Source: Asparagopsis taxiformis (Eukaryota > Rhodophyta > Florideophyceae > Bonnemaisoniales > Bonnemaisoniaceae). From it: a stretch of 64,000 nt of DNA. Location: NCBI GenBank assembly GCA_030407315.1, contig JALQPE010000083.1, positions 310,001 to 374,000 on the forward strand, in the 5' to 3' direction. The notes below the pieces were generated by a model, which was not told the origin of the DNA, ran no database searches, and saw only the letters and a program-made list of their open reading frames with translations. Below are positions 19,116 through 29,881 of this stretch, piece after piece (the first letter of the stretch is position 1; the number at the start of each line of letters is the position of its first letter). Both the position numbers and the translations under genes were made by a program.

Positions 19116-20254
19116 ATGGCCTCTCTTCGTCTCGCCGCGCGTTCATTGCGTCATGCACATCGCCCGACGCGCTCACTCTCTACAGCTGCATACACATTGA
19201 CTGCTCACGGCGACATTTCCTCCGTACTGGCCAAGGAAACCGTGCACACCCCATCTTCCGCTACTTCCAATAACATCATCGTCAAATGGCTTGCAGCAGG
19301 TGTTGATCCCGTCGATCTAGCAGCAGCACGCGGAGAACCATCAGCGGCCTCATTCGTACCCCCCGCCCTGCCAGCCGTGGCAGGCACAGAGGGTGTAGCA
19401 AGGGTGCAAGCTGTCGGACCTAATGTTACCGCCATTAAGACTGGAGACCACGTTGTTCCAATCAAGGTATGTCGTCCCGTTCTCTTGCCAATCCAACGTC
19501 TCATCTTCCGCTTCTGACCTGTTAATCAATACGCTTGGGAGTATAGGCAGCGATTGGAACATGGTGTGAATCCGCCATTTTGAATGAATCTCAAGTTATT
19601 CCTGTCCCCAATACAATACGCGTTGAACTTGCAGCAACGCTCTCCACAAGCCCATTTACTGCACTGCGGCTTCTATCCGACTATGGCTCGCTCTCGCCTG
19701 GCGATGTAATTGTGCAAAATGCAGGCTCCTCAGCGGTTGGCACTGCGGTTGTCCAGATCGCCAATGCAATGGGACTCAAAACTGTCTCGCTCGTCCGCGA
19801 AACATTGAAAGACTATGCACCAACTGTGGAGCGTCTCAAGTTGATGGGCGGCGATGTTGTCATTGGTGAGTCCTATGTAAACACACACGGTTTTCAGGAA
19901 GTAATGAAAGACATGCCAGCGCCCAAGCTCGGCATTAATGGATCGGATGCTGCGTCGTGTGCATTGGTCGCAGAGCTTGTTGGCAAAGGTGCCACTGTTG
20001 TAACGTATTGTCCTGGTACTGCCAACAATGGTGCGATCGCGGCCAAGGCATCTGCAGCATCATTTTCACTACCAAACTGGCTGGCTAATAGTCAGCGCGC
20101 CGATGTTGAAGCGATGGTGAATAGACTGTGCAGTATGATCGATGAGGGACGATTGACGGCTTGGCTGCAAAGGGTGAAATTCGAAGACCTGCCAGCTGCT
20201 ATCAAAGCCGGTGGAATGACAAGACGCAAATTAGTCGCCATGATGGATAGTTGA
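19116..20254 (+). CDS. MECR: Mitochondrial 2-enoyl thioester reductase (MECR/Etr1), two exons
   Basis: Join 19116-19466 and 19547-20254, 352 residues. It begins with a mitochondrial presequence (MASLRLAARSLRHAHRPTRS). The MDR fold follows: ALPAVAGTEGVARV, VGPNVTAIKTGDHVVP, then after the 80-nt intron (GTATGT to GTATAG, phase 0) AAIGTWCESA and the cofactor region SLSPGDVIVQNAGSSAVG, which matches MECR. The last step of mitochondrial fatty acid synthesis, NADPH reduction of enoyl-ACP, feeds lipoate supply. The usual catalytic Tyr, in a QGxYG segment, is not seen: the equivalent stretch reads RGEPSAASF. The assignment rests on overall similarity. Confidence 0.85.
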
Positions 20255-20531
20255 GCAGTAAAGTGACGTGCCAGTACAAGTGTTTTTTTGGCGTAGTTAG
20301 TAGAGTTGGCACCAAACTAGTTCAGTGTACGCGAATGTAGTTTGTTCAACTGATGGATTGCATCTTTATATTCACAAATTCGGGATTGGTCACCGGGTAC
20401 AGTATTACAATACTTAAGCTGCGCGCGAAACAGGTCGAAAAATACACACCGCCCACCCACATGAGTGCAGGCGAGCACGGTTACAAGTAGCTGATGAGGC
20501 GTACGAGCATAGGATGTTAACTACAGTAAGA

Positions 20532-21896
20532 TCAATGAGTAAACGAATAGCCAGAGCGTTTCTGTCGTTGCTTTTCCAGTGTGAGCTGTGTCAAGCTACC
20601 AGACTGGGAGCGTCGAAAAGATCTGGTCGACGTGACGCGCGGCATTCGAGACGGCTTGCCATTAGGCGGATTGCGCGCCGAAGTGTTGCGCAAGAAGGGA
20701 GCAGGCGAGAGCGGACGTTCCTCGCTGTCGCGGTCACTGAGCGGACTTAGCCAAGGGTGCGACAAGGCTTGGCGAGCGGTGGGTCGGTCCTCTGGGTTGA
20801 ACGACAACAATTTCTGCACGAGATCGCGTGCTTCCAATGAAACCAACGACCATCGTGCGGCGGGGAATGCGACGCGTCCCTTAAGAATGTTAGAAAAAAC
20901 TTGCTCGGGCGTTCTTCCGCGGAATGGAAGGGCGCCGGAGAGCGCAATGTACAACAGCACACCACAGCCGAACAGATCGACCGGCTTGCCATATTGCGAC
21001 TTGGAAACAACTTCTGGGCTGCAATAGGCGGGCGTGCCGAGGATGCTCGAGAGACAGTACTCGTCCGAACAGACACCATCTAGAATACGCGCTAGTCCGA
21101 AATCTGCTAGTTTGATGACACCACCTGCCGAGATGAGAATGTTCTCGGGCTTGATATCTCTATGAATAATATTCGAGTCGTGTAGGAATGCAATAGCCTC
21201 GAGGAGTTGCTTGGCGATGCGTAGGGCGTTCTTTTCGTTAACTCGGTTCTTACCGCCAGCCAGGAAATCGAGAAGGTTGCCCTGTTCGATGTACTCCATG
21301 ACAATGTAGAGCGTGTCCGAGGTTTCAAAAACATCTATTGTGCGTACAACGTTGGAGTGGGAAATAGAGCGAACGATATCTGCTTCACGGCGAACATATT
21401 GAACGACCTTTGGGTCATCGTGACGCTTGGGAACAGCTTTGACAGCCACCTTTTCACCAGTATTGCGATCGACAGCTTCGTAAACTTTAGCGTAATGACC
21501 ACTGCCGATCTCGCCGCAGATCTTGTAGTAAGTGTCTAGGCGAGCGGCGTGAGCGCGCCTGAGAGCATTGGCCCAGAGCTGGATGAGGGAATAGTCATGT
21601 TTCTTAAAAACTAGAGTAATTCCGAGCTTTGTGGAGGTGCGCACGTAGATGCATGCGCGCGAGGTGTTGACAGACACCTCCATGGCATCGGAGAGACGGG
21701 CATAGGCTAGGGGGTGACCACAGTCGTCGCCCTGGGGATAGATGGAGAGTACGCCTCTGTCGAGACGAAGGAGCCTGCGGCGGACACCGAAGAGCTTTGA
21801 CTTTACGCCGATGGTGCCTGTAAGGGTATCGGCGTGTGTGTAGCGCAATTGCGGGGAGTGCTTCGCGGAGGGGCTTTGAAGAGAGGCGACGACCAT
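20532..21896 (-). CDS. PH-domain Ser/Thr protein kinase, CAMK-like
   Basis: 454 residues from the ATG at 21896; the frame reaches 21992 only through a GTG and lies in the leader. Residues about 20-115 look like a PH domain (LRLDRGVLSIYPQG ... LIQLWANALRRAH). The kinase domain, about 122-380, is complete: IGSGHYAKVYEA, VAVKAV, IIHRDIKPENIL, LADFGLA, GTPAYCSPEV, DLFGCGVLLYIALSG. The C-terminal 70 residues are Ser/Arg-rich. The catalytic residues are intact. Such PH-kinase proteins are expected to be recruited to phosphoinositide membranes. The substrate is unknown. The gene converges on the enoyl reductase gene, with 277 bases between the stops. Confidence 0.9.
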   Translation of the reverse strand: MVVASLQSPSAKHSPQLRYTHADTLTGTIGVKSKLFGVRRRLLRLDRGVLSIYPQGDDCGHPLAYARLSDAMEVSVNTSRACIYVRTSTKLGITLVFKKHDYSLIQLWANALRRAHAARLDTYYKICGEIGSGHYAKVYEAVDRNTGEKVAVKAVPKRHDDPKVVQYVRREADIVRSISHSNVVRTIDVFETSDTLYIVMEYIEQGNLLDFLAGGKNRVNEKNALRIAKQLLEAIAFLHDSNIIHRDIKPENILISAGGVIKLADFGLARILDGVCSDEYCLSSILGTPAYCSPEVVSKSQYGKPVDLFGCGVLLYIALSGALPFRGRTPEQVFSNILKGRVAFPAARWSLVSLEARDLVQKLLSFNPEDRPTARQALSHPWLSPLSDRDSEERPLSPAPFLRNTSARNPPNGKPSRMPRVTSTRSFRRSQSGSLTQLTLEKQRQKRSGYSFTH

Positions 21897-22144
21897 TGTG
21901 AATATTAGATGATGGATGAGGGAGGTGGAGATGAGTTGGAAGGGAGGTAGGTAAGGGATGGGTTGCGGCGAGGCGGGTGGGAAAGGTGGCACAGGAGCTG
22001 TATAAGAATGGCGGCACGCGGTGTGCGGAAGGAAAGGGAGAGGAAGAGATTAGAATTTTGTGAAAAATGTGATTGAATGGGCTACGATGTGCACTGACAC
22101 GATCGGACGACAGAAGAGTAGTGTAGTTTGGGGCATAGCATTGC

Positions 22145-22178
22145 ATCGAATCGAATCGCTTCGGATTGGATTGGATTG
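22145..22178. repeat. Pentanucleotide repeats CGAAT and GGATT
   Basis: Two adjacent arrays: CGAAT about 2.4 copies, then, after CTTC, GGATT about 3 copies. Confidence 0.7.
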
Positions 22179-22817
22179 CACTACACTCGCTTGTTGGCCA
22201 ACAGACTGGCGCGGCGACTGACTGAGCGAGCGCACTGATGGCTGGCAGACGGGCGTGCTGGCTGCGTTTCTCGATGGCAAACACGTCAGCGAGATACGCG
22301 AGCGGCGCCACGACATGTCACGGCGCGTTGTAGCGCTCGAAATTGCAGCAGCGTGGCGATGCTATAGACCCGCCTGTCGCATATGCGTTTTCGTCTGGCC
22401 AATGGAATCGCGCTTCGTTCTGGAACGCGGCCCCATTTTTTCGGGCGTGACCGGTGCGCGGTGGAATAAATAAATGCACACACGGCGCAGGAAGGGCTCC
22501 TGTATGCTCCGTGCCCACGTCATGTATCGTCGTTTCAGCCAGACATAACGGTTCACGGTCCGGGAATGTGCTCGACAAAGTGCGTTGTAGTTTGGAAATA
22601 AAATTATTATAAATGTCTGTCCGCGTTGTGTTTGGGCATGCGTCGAATTGAATTGATTGTCCAATTTCCATGTTATTTTTAACGTTCCAAGTGCGCTCGA
22701 CACTGCAATTTGCATTGATTCTTTACATTCCTTGACACTAAATTAGCACAAACACTCTGTCATTTGACATTTCATTGTCAATTTCACGGTAAATAAATTG
22801 TAATTTCATTCCGCGTT

Positions 22818-22836
22818 GCGCCCCGCCCCGCCCCGG
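22818..22836. repeat. Pentanucleotide repeat GCCCC
   Basis: Three copies of GCCCC in a row plus one base, in a GC-rich patch. Confidence 0.7.
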
Positions 22837-23370
22837 TTGACAGCAGCGGCGACGTGTGTCCGCGCGCGACCGTCGGTCGGACCACCGTCCAGTCGATGCC
22901 GCCCGCCCATGCGCGCACAGCAGACCTGCGCCCGTCGGCGACGCACATCGAAATGAAGGCGTGCTACGTAGTGATACGCGGGTAGAGAAATTGTAACTAC
23001 CAGTACAAAATATCGCGCATGCATGCACTTTCAAACAGACACGTCAGATGGCCGTCCAACATGCGTCTCATTCCATTGGTCCACTACCACGCGTCCACCC
23101 AATCATATGCCGTCCTCGCCCTCATTGCTTGGACAAATTGAAAGGCAGTGGGCGGCACAACACACAGTAGTGACTGTAATCGTAAATTTAATTTTGGAGC
23201 GCGTTGTTTGGCTGTTTGCCCTTCCCTCGCCTCATTCATGCAATGGACTCTGCCGCCATCTCGCCGCGCCGCGGTAGCTTTCTACCTCGCAGCTTGATAG
23301 TCGAGTGGAGTGTACTGGTCCGACCTGACCTGGCTTGCCCTGATCAGGCATCGCACGGCCACTTTGCGTG

Positions 23371-23392
23371 CGTGTCGTGTCGTGTCTTGTCG
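23371..23392. repeat. Pentanucleotide repeat GTGTC
   Basis: Three exact copies of GTGTC and a fourth with one change (TTGTC). Confidence 0.7.
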
Positions 23393-23611
23393 TACCGTCG
23401 CTCGTTTGATCCACACAATGATAAGATAAATTTCGGTAAAGTTGAATCGCTACTACTCGCCGCCGCGCAGTGCAGCGCCTTGACTTTATTCAAAAGCGAC
23501 TAAAATTTCAACACGCCAACGGTAACGACCAACCCTAATCCTTCGTTGATTCAACTGTAGGATGATGATGATTCATGCAAACTAGCGCAATGGTATGCAA
23601 AATGTAGCACA

Positions 23612-23652
23612 CCGCTCCGCTCCGCTCCGTTGCGTTGCGTTGCGTTCTGTTC
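23612..23652. repeat. Evolving pentanucleotide repeat CCGCT to GCGTT
   Basis: Eight units in register: CCGCT three times, CCGTT once, GCGTT three times, CTGTT once. The unit changes along the array by one or two bases, a sign of slippage after mutation. Confidence 0.8.
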
Positions 23653-24674
23653 CAGCAGTCGTACCGCCTTGAGCATAGCAAACTAATTTAGATGATCATC
23701 ACAACGGGCAACTAAACTTGCGACCGGTGTCAACCAGCAAGCACAGCAAGCCAAATTGCGACACGAAGCAACAATCCACCCTATTCGTGCACATGTCACT
23801 TTGTGACATGTTTCACGCTGTATGTCCATACAGTCTAATCGTTCCACCACGTCTATACAAGCATAACGTAACCGGATACAACGCAGGCGTCTTGCACGAC
23901 GTCCAACAAACGAGCGAAAAGATGTGCGGGTCACAGTCGTGCATGCATTGTTCACACGAGCGAGTCGTGACACGTTGCGGGCGAACGGCAGAGTGTTCAG
24001 CGAGCGCTCGTGCATCAATTCATGCTATGTGCATGATTTGTAACCGCTGTGTTGTGATGTCAGTGCGACGAGTTGCACATGTGCAGCACGTGAATCGAAC
24101 CGAGCGCGGTACATGCGTTGGACTGGTGTCGGCGGCAATGTCTGAGGATGGCGTCCACGTGCCGGACTCGATCAACGGCACTGTATGTTGATTCGCGGAC
24201 GCAATGCGTTGCGACGCTTGCGGCTGGTGCACAATATCTTGGTGATGTTGCGTCTCGCGATGAGCGATTCGGTTGCATCTATGCGCACGCAATAAGCACG
24301 CGGCGGACGGGTGGTCGGGCGGATGGATGGGTGTGCGTGCGAGAGTGCGCACTCAAACTCTTTCATATCGGATGAGATGCATGGATGCTTTCCCTAAAGT
24401 CAAGGTTGAGTTGGTATTACAGTAGTGAGTTGTGTAGTACAGTGATTTGACCACGTAGCGGTCGCAACGGCCGGTTTTGAAAATTTAAAAATATGTTGTG
24501 GACTGCCGCACTGCACCGCATGCTGCGGCGTTGAGGCGCGGCCACGTGGCCCCGATACATGAGTTTGGCCTTCTTTCGCAACCGAATTGCACTGCACTAC
24601 TCTACTCGATAGTGGCAGCAGCATGACGGAATGAGTCGACTCTCGCGAGCGTTGTGTGCTACCGACGTTGAAGC

Positions 24675-24694
24675 GCGCGCCGCGCCGCGCCGCT
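24675..24694. repeat. Pentanucleotide repeat GCGCC
   Basis: Three copies of GCGCC in register, flanked by further GCGC. Confidence 0.65.
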
Positions 24695-25298
24695 ACACTA
24701 CTACTACCATACGTACGATACAACAGCGAGTCGAGGCGTGACATGCCGCCGTTGGCAACATGTATGGCGTGCACCAATCGATACCTGCGCCATGCTCAAA
24801 GCAAGCCAGCGGCGCGCATTCGTTTCCAAACCATCTTTACACTTTTCATTCATCTGTCCCGTACACACTCATTGACGCTTCCAAAACGGCGTGCGCGCCA
24901 CCCGCAGCGCCCGCCCTACTCGCTGTAAACACACCCGTTTGTATATATGCATTGACTCACCCGCGCCCCTTGGACATCTTCCGGCCCCGCGCGCACCATT
25001 GACACCACAGTCATTGCCGTGCGTGCGCGACCCTGCATTGCAACGACAACGACCGTTGCCATGTCGCGTCCTGCACTGGCGCACGCACTGGACGCATGCA
25101 CTAATTGCGGACGGACGATGACGCTCAGATGCACAGGGGAGAGGCAAGCGTACATTTTGATTGCCATTTAACTAGATTATTTCGAAACCGACCGGGACGG
25201 CACGACGACAGACCGCACGGCGGTGTTGGCTACTTTGACCATGTTCATGCTCGCTCGCCTGCCCGCTCAATGACGATGCTGGTATTGGCGCTTGTGCA

Positions 25299-25324
25299 AT
25301 GGCATGGCATGGCAGGGCATGGCG
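25299..25324. repeat. Pentanucleotide repeat ATGGC
   Basis: Five units of ATGGC, the fourth with one change (AGGGC). Confidence 0.7.
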
Positions 25325-25705
25325 GCCAGATTGGTTGCGGACGGTGTGATGGCAGGAGGAGGGACACTTGGTGCATGCGGCAGAAGACAGACGAGCAAAG
25401 CGGGCGATGATCTTGTTGGCTCAGCAACGAATCCACGCTGACCAATCACAATAGCGATCGCGCCAATCCATCATTTCCGTTTACGTAGACAAATTTTCCG
25501 AGTAATTGCCGTGTAAAATCTCGCCGTGCAACAAAAATCAATGATAATTGTCACAAATCGGCCAGGTGGCCCAACCGTCCGCGATCGACCGTTGGCATTC
25601 ATTCATTTCAACATCATCAACTCTCCTTGCATCATCACCAGTGCACCGCCCCGCTCCCCAATCCGATCCGATCGTCTACGCCATTCTCTGACTCGCGCAT
25701 CAAAA

Positions 25706-26805
<1,100 letters not shown>

Positions 26806-27417
26806 TTGCGCTTGCATCGACACTGATTTGTACTCTGGTCGTGCCTGATCTTATTTTCAACTAGTGAGTGTTAGTGAAGAAATTGGGTTTAGTAAATGCA
26901 TGTACTGGAGTCGTGCCTTAGTTGAGCTATTCACGCGGGTCAAACACATCAGTACGCACGGCAGTTGCGCCAAGTTAGCCCGCAGCGAAACTACGTTGAA
27001 CCCCCTGCAAGATTCACAGGATTCCTCACAGCGTTTGCACCAATGCCTCTACCGCCATTCCTACCAATCAACACTCGTCGGTTTGTAACAATCATGTCAA
27101 AAGCAATCTGCACAAGCTTTCGATAACAAGTTGAGCTGGCATCATCCAAGCCAACTTGGTCGGTACACGTGTCAAAAACATGACTCGGCTGCACAACTCG
27201 TGTACGCTTGTGCCAAAATCACCAGTAAACTGCGAATAAAACAGCAGTAATCAATTCAGCAACGAACAAAGAACCTCCATCACAGCCAATCACATTATAG
27301 CAACGATCTCACACCACATCGCATTTCATTCCGACACAAACATACAAAACCACTCGACACATCATCCATTCTCCCGCCACCACAGATCCCACCACATCCC
27401 GCAACCAAACAGCAACC
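26806..27417 (+). promoter_or_regulatory. Region between GAPDH and D-lactate dehydrogenase
   Basis: 612 bases holding the GAPDH 3' end and the D-LDH promoter. A GCCAATCACA box at 27285-27294 lies 124 bases before the D-LDH ATG. The leader just before the ATG is A/C-rich. No gene is seen. Confidence 0.45.
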
Positions 27418-28449
27418 ATGTCCAAACCAGTCCGCATCGCCATCTTCAGTTCCAAACGCTACGAGAGGGACTTTCTCTCATCCAACCCGCAGTTGACCAA
27501 AGACGCGTCCACCGTGTGCTTCGATTACATTGCCGCGCGTCTCGACTCTGCGTCTGCGCACCATGCGGCAGGCGCGGATGCTGTATGCGCCTTTGTGAAC
27601 GACAACATCGACGCCAAGACACTGCAGGTAATCTCTGCGTCCGGCACCAAATGCGTGCTGCTACGCTGCGCCGGTTTCAACCAGGTCGATCTCGTCGCGG
27701 CCAAACGCCTCGGCGTGACGGTGCTGCGCGTGCCGGCCTATTCGCCGTATGCGGTTGCGGAGTTTGCATGCGCGTTGCTACTCACCGTGGCGCGCAAGAC
27801 GCACAAGGCATACAACCGGACGCGCGAGAGCAACTTTTCGCTCGCCGGACTGATGGGGTTTGATGTGCACGGCAAAACGGTCGGTATTTGTGGCACGGGG
27901 AAGATTGGCCGTTTGTTCGCGTCGATCATGCGCGGATTTGGGGTGCGCATTGTTGCGTATGATATCTATCCCAGTCAGGCGGCTAGGGATCTGGGCGTCG
28001 AGTATGTGTCCATGGATGAGTTACTGCGCGTGTCGGATATTATTAGTTTGCATTGTCCGTTGCTGCCGTCGACGAGGCATATGATTGATGGGGAGGCGAT
28101 TGGGAAGATGAAGAAAGGTGTGGTTTTGATTAATACTTCGAGGGGGGAATTGGTTGATATGGATGCGCTGATTGAGGGGCTGCAGAATAAGACGATTGGT
28201 TCGTGTGGTATGGATGTTGTGGAGGGTGAGGCTGCTTTGTTCTTCGATGATCATTCGGGAGAGATTTTGGAGGATGAAAAGTTTGTGAGACTGATGGCGT
28301 TTCCAAACGTTTTGATTACACCACATCTGGCGTTTTGTACGGATACTGCTATGATGAATATATGGTCTACTACGATTCAGAACATGATCGAGTTTATGCA
28401 CAGAGAGGATGCATCGCAAGTGCTCACAAATCAAGTTGTGGCGGAGTAG
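27418..28449 (+). CDS. D-lactate dehydrogenase, LdhA type
   Basis: A 343-residue D-isomer-specific 2-hydroxyacid dehydrogenase of the fermentative kind. Seen in order: LLRCAGFNQVDL, VPAYSPYAVAEFACALLL, the NAD motif GICGTGKIGR, the active Arg in NTSRGELVD, DVVEGE with the Glu, and the active His in ITPHLAF. It reduces pyruvate to D-lactate with NADH in the cytosol; no targeting peptide is seen. This subfamily is typical of bacteria, so an ancient transfer is possible. The 5' half uses mostly C- and G-ending codons and the 3' half mostly T- and G-ending codons. No intron is seen. Confidence 0.93.
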   Translation: MSKPVRIAIFSSKRYERDFLSSNPQLTKDASTVCFDYIAARLDSASAHHAAGADAVCAFVNDNIDAKTLQVISASGTKCVLLRCAGFNQVDLVAAKRLGVTVLRVPAYSPYAVAEFACALLLTVARKTHKAYNRTRESNFSLAGLMGFDVHGKTVGICGTGKIGRLFASIMRGFGVRIVAYDIYPSQAARDLGVEYVSMDELLRVSDIISLHCPLLPSTRHMIDGEAIGKMKKGVVLINTSRGELVDMDALIEGLQNKTIGSCGMDVVEGEAALFFDDHSGEILEDEKFVRLMAFPNVLITPHLAFCTDTAMMNIWSTTIQNMIEFMHREDASQVLTNQVVAE

Positions 28450-28822
28450 GCATCAAGGGAGGGGACAAGTTTCCACGTGTGATCAGACCTAACAACTAAA
28501 CAAGTGTCTACATTCAATTGGATAACGCCCCAGAGGACAACGGAGCTTACCCAACGCCTCGCTAGATCAAGCACTACCTTTCTATCTCACTCAAACAAAA
28601 TGCACATATGGACATCGCCCAATCTCATAGATGCTTTCACCGACGCTCAACATCTGCCGTTGTGCTGCCTCGTTTACGCTGAGAGCTTAGTGGCAGCATT
28701 TGGACTCATTTGAAAGCGCAAACTCTACCACACGCATATCACCCGCCATAAATAAGCTGATAGCAAAGACAAAACGCAGCACCACCACAGTTACCTAAAT
28801 TGCAAGCCTCAATGCTTTATCT
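28450..28822. other. Convergent spacer, D-LDH / ClpS
   Basis: 373 bases between two convergent stop codons. One plus-strand frame (28504-28713) has no recognisable content. Confidence 0.35.
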
Positions 28823-29416
28823 CTAGTGAGTAAACGATGAATCTGGCGCAATAGAACTTGTCAGTCCCTGCATCTGCAAACCCTTGCAATACTCCTCCGC
28901 CTGAACTTTCCATGTAGTAGTAACAGTGGCCACACCCGACGCATGTGCCTGCATCGTAATGCGATGGGCCTTCTTTCTCGAAACGGTACGCACCACCTGT
29001 CGCAACAAACAGAGCACAAGAAAAGTTAGCATCTCATCATGGCGTGCGCCCAACACGCGCCAAATCGCATCTCGACCTACCTTGACAATCGCGCCTGTGA
29101 CGTAATCAAATGTGTGCACATCATCGTTATGCAGTAGTACGCGCCACGACGGCTCCTTCTCCGTCTTTGATTTGCGCTTTGTTTTCTGCTTTGTACCGGG
29201 TTTGGTGATGACTGCCACGCCACCGCCCTTGTCCGCGGCGCCAAATTCGGGCCCGCGCTTCGATCCGCCGATGTTTGGTCGGCTCTTGCCGATGTCCGCC
29301 ATGCTGTGCACGCTCAGCGCGCTCGGCGCCGGTCGGCGTGCGCACAGCTCGGGCACACGTGTGCGCGCTCGCGCTGGCAGCAGCGCCGGTGCGGCAAATG
29401 CGGGCCGTGAGCTCAT
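28823..29416 (-). CDS. CLPS: Plastid ClpS-type N-degron adaptor (two exons, stop-free intron)
   Basis: Complement of join 28823-28996 and 29081-29416, 169 residues. The first 40 residues are a transit-type peptide (MSSRPAFAAPALLPARARTR); a basic Lys-rich linker follows. The ClpS core starts with SWRVLLHNDDVHTFDYVTGAIVK and, after the intron, continues VVRTVSRKKAHRITMQAHASG and ends AEEYCKGLQMQGL. ClpS hands N-degron substrates to the plastid ClpC protease. The 84-nt intron (GTAGGT ... GCTAAC ... GACAG, 28997-29080) is a multiple of three without stops, so an unspliced product of 197 residues with a 28-residue insert in the core is possible. Confidence 0.87.
   Translation of the reverse strand: MSSRPAFAAPALLPARARTRVPELCARRPAPSALSVHSMADIGKSRPNIGGSKRGPEFGAADKGGGVAVITKPGTKQKTKRKSKTEKEPSWRVLLHNDDVHTFDYVTGAIVKVGRDAIWRVLGARHDEMLTFLVLCLLRQVVRTVSRKKAHRITMQAHASGVATVTTTWKVQAEEYCKGLQMQGLTSSIAPDSSFTH
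28997..29080 (-). other. Stop-free, frame-preserving intron in ClpS gene
   Basis: 84 nt, donor GTAGGT, acceptor GCGACAG, branch-like GCTAAC. It sits where family alignments continue without gap, so removal is expected. Confidence 0.75.
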
Positions 29417-29881
29417 GGCGGTGGACAGATGATGCTGGATGCGAATTGCAGCGATGCGAGGTGATGGCGTTTCGGATTGGCCGTCGACGGCCCGACCGTG
29501 CTGATACAGATGGTTGTGTTGCGGGTTGTTGGACGCCAGCGCAGCTGTGCGCGGTTTGGATGATTGCTGCGGGAGACGGGGACGCAGTGCGGTGCGGTGT
29601 CGTGCGCGGTGCAGATGAATGGACGCACGCGTTGATGACCGACTGGTTTGTTGACGTGGTGCGGCTACACTAAAATACCGCGATGCGGCAGATCTCCCGA
29701 CGGAGTGTTCTGCTTGTCACAATTACAAGCTATTGAAGAGTTGCGCCTGGTTGCGAGATGGAGACAAATATTTACAAAAATTAACAACGATTTTCATATC
29801 GTGATTCACACAAATGGATCGCGATCCACGTGTGCAAGCTTGCACTTGCCGTCTGCAACGTCACCGCTTCAACACCACGCA
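29417..29881. other. Spacer between ClpS start and tRNase Z stop
   Basis: 465 bases upstream of ClpS and downstream of tRNase Z, both on the minus strand. It holds the ClpS promoter and the tRNase Z 3' end. Nothing else is seen. Confidence 0.35.

Larger units (their letters stand above)
21897..25705. other. 3.8 kb gene-poor region with pentanucleotide tandem repeats
   Basis: No convincing gene is found between the PH-kinase start and the GAPDH start. Open frames up to 157 codons (23718-24191) have scattered Cys and His and no recognisable fold. What stands out are short tandem arrays whose unit is nearly always five bases (listed separately) and frequent GCATGC palindromes. The right end holds an ACCAATCACA box at 25441-25450, about 265 bases before the GAPDH ATG. 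Promoters of both flanking genes lie here. A non-coding RNA is possible but nothing shows it. I found no tRNA, rRNA or snRNA signature. Confidence 0.5.

Noticed and set aside
21897..21992. Extension of the PH-kinase from a GTG codon
   Set aside because: GTG starts are not expected in nuclear genes; the ATG at 21896 precedes the domain properly.
23718..24191. 157-codon Cys-rich frame in the gene desert
   Set aside because: Cys and His are scattered without a repeated spacing, there is no conserved motif, and other frames in the same stretch are equally long.
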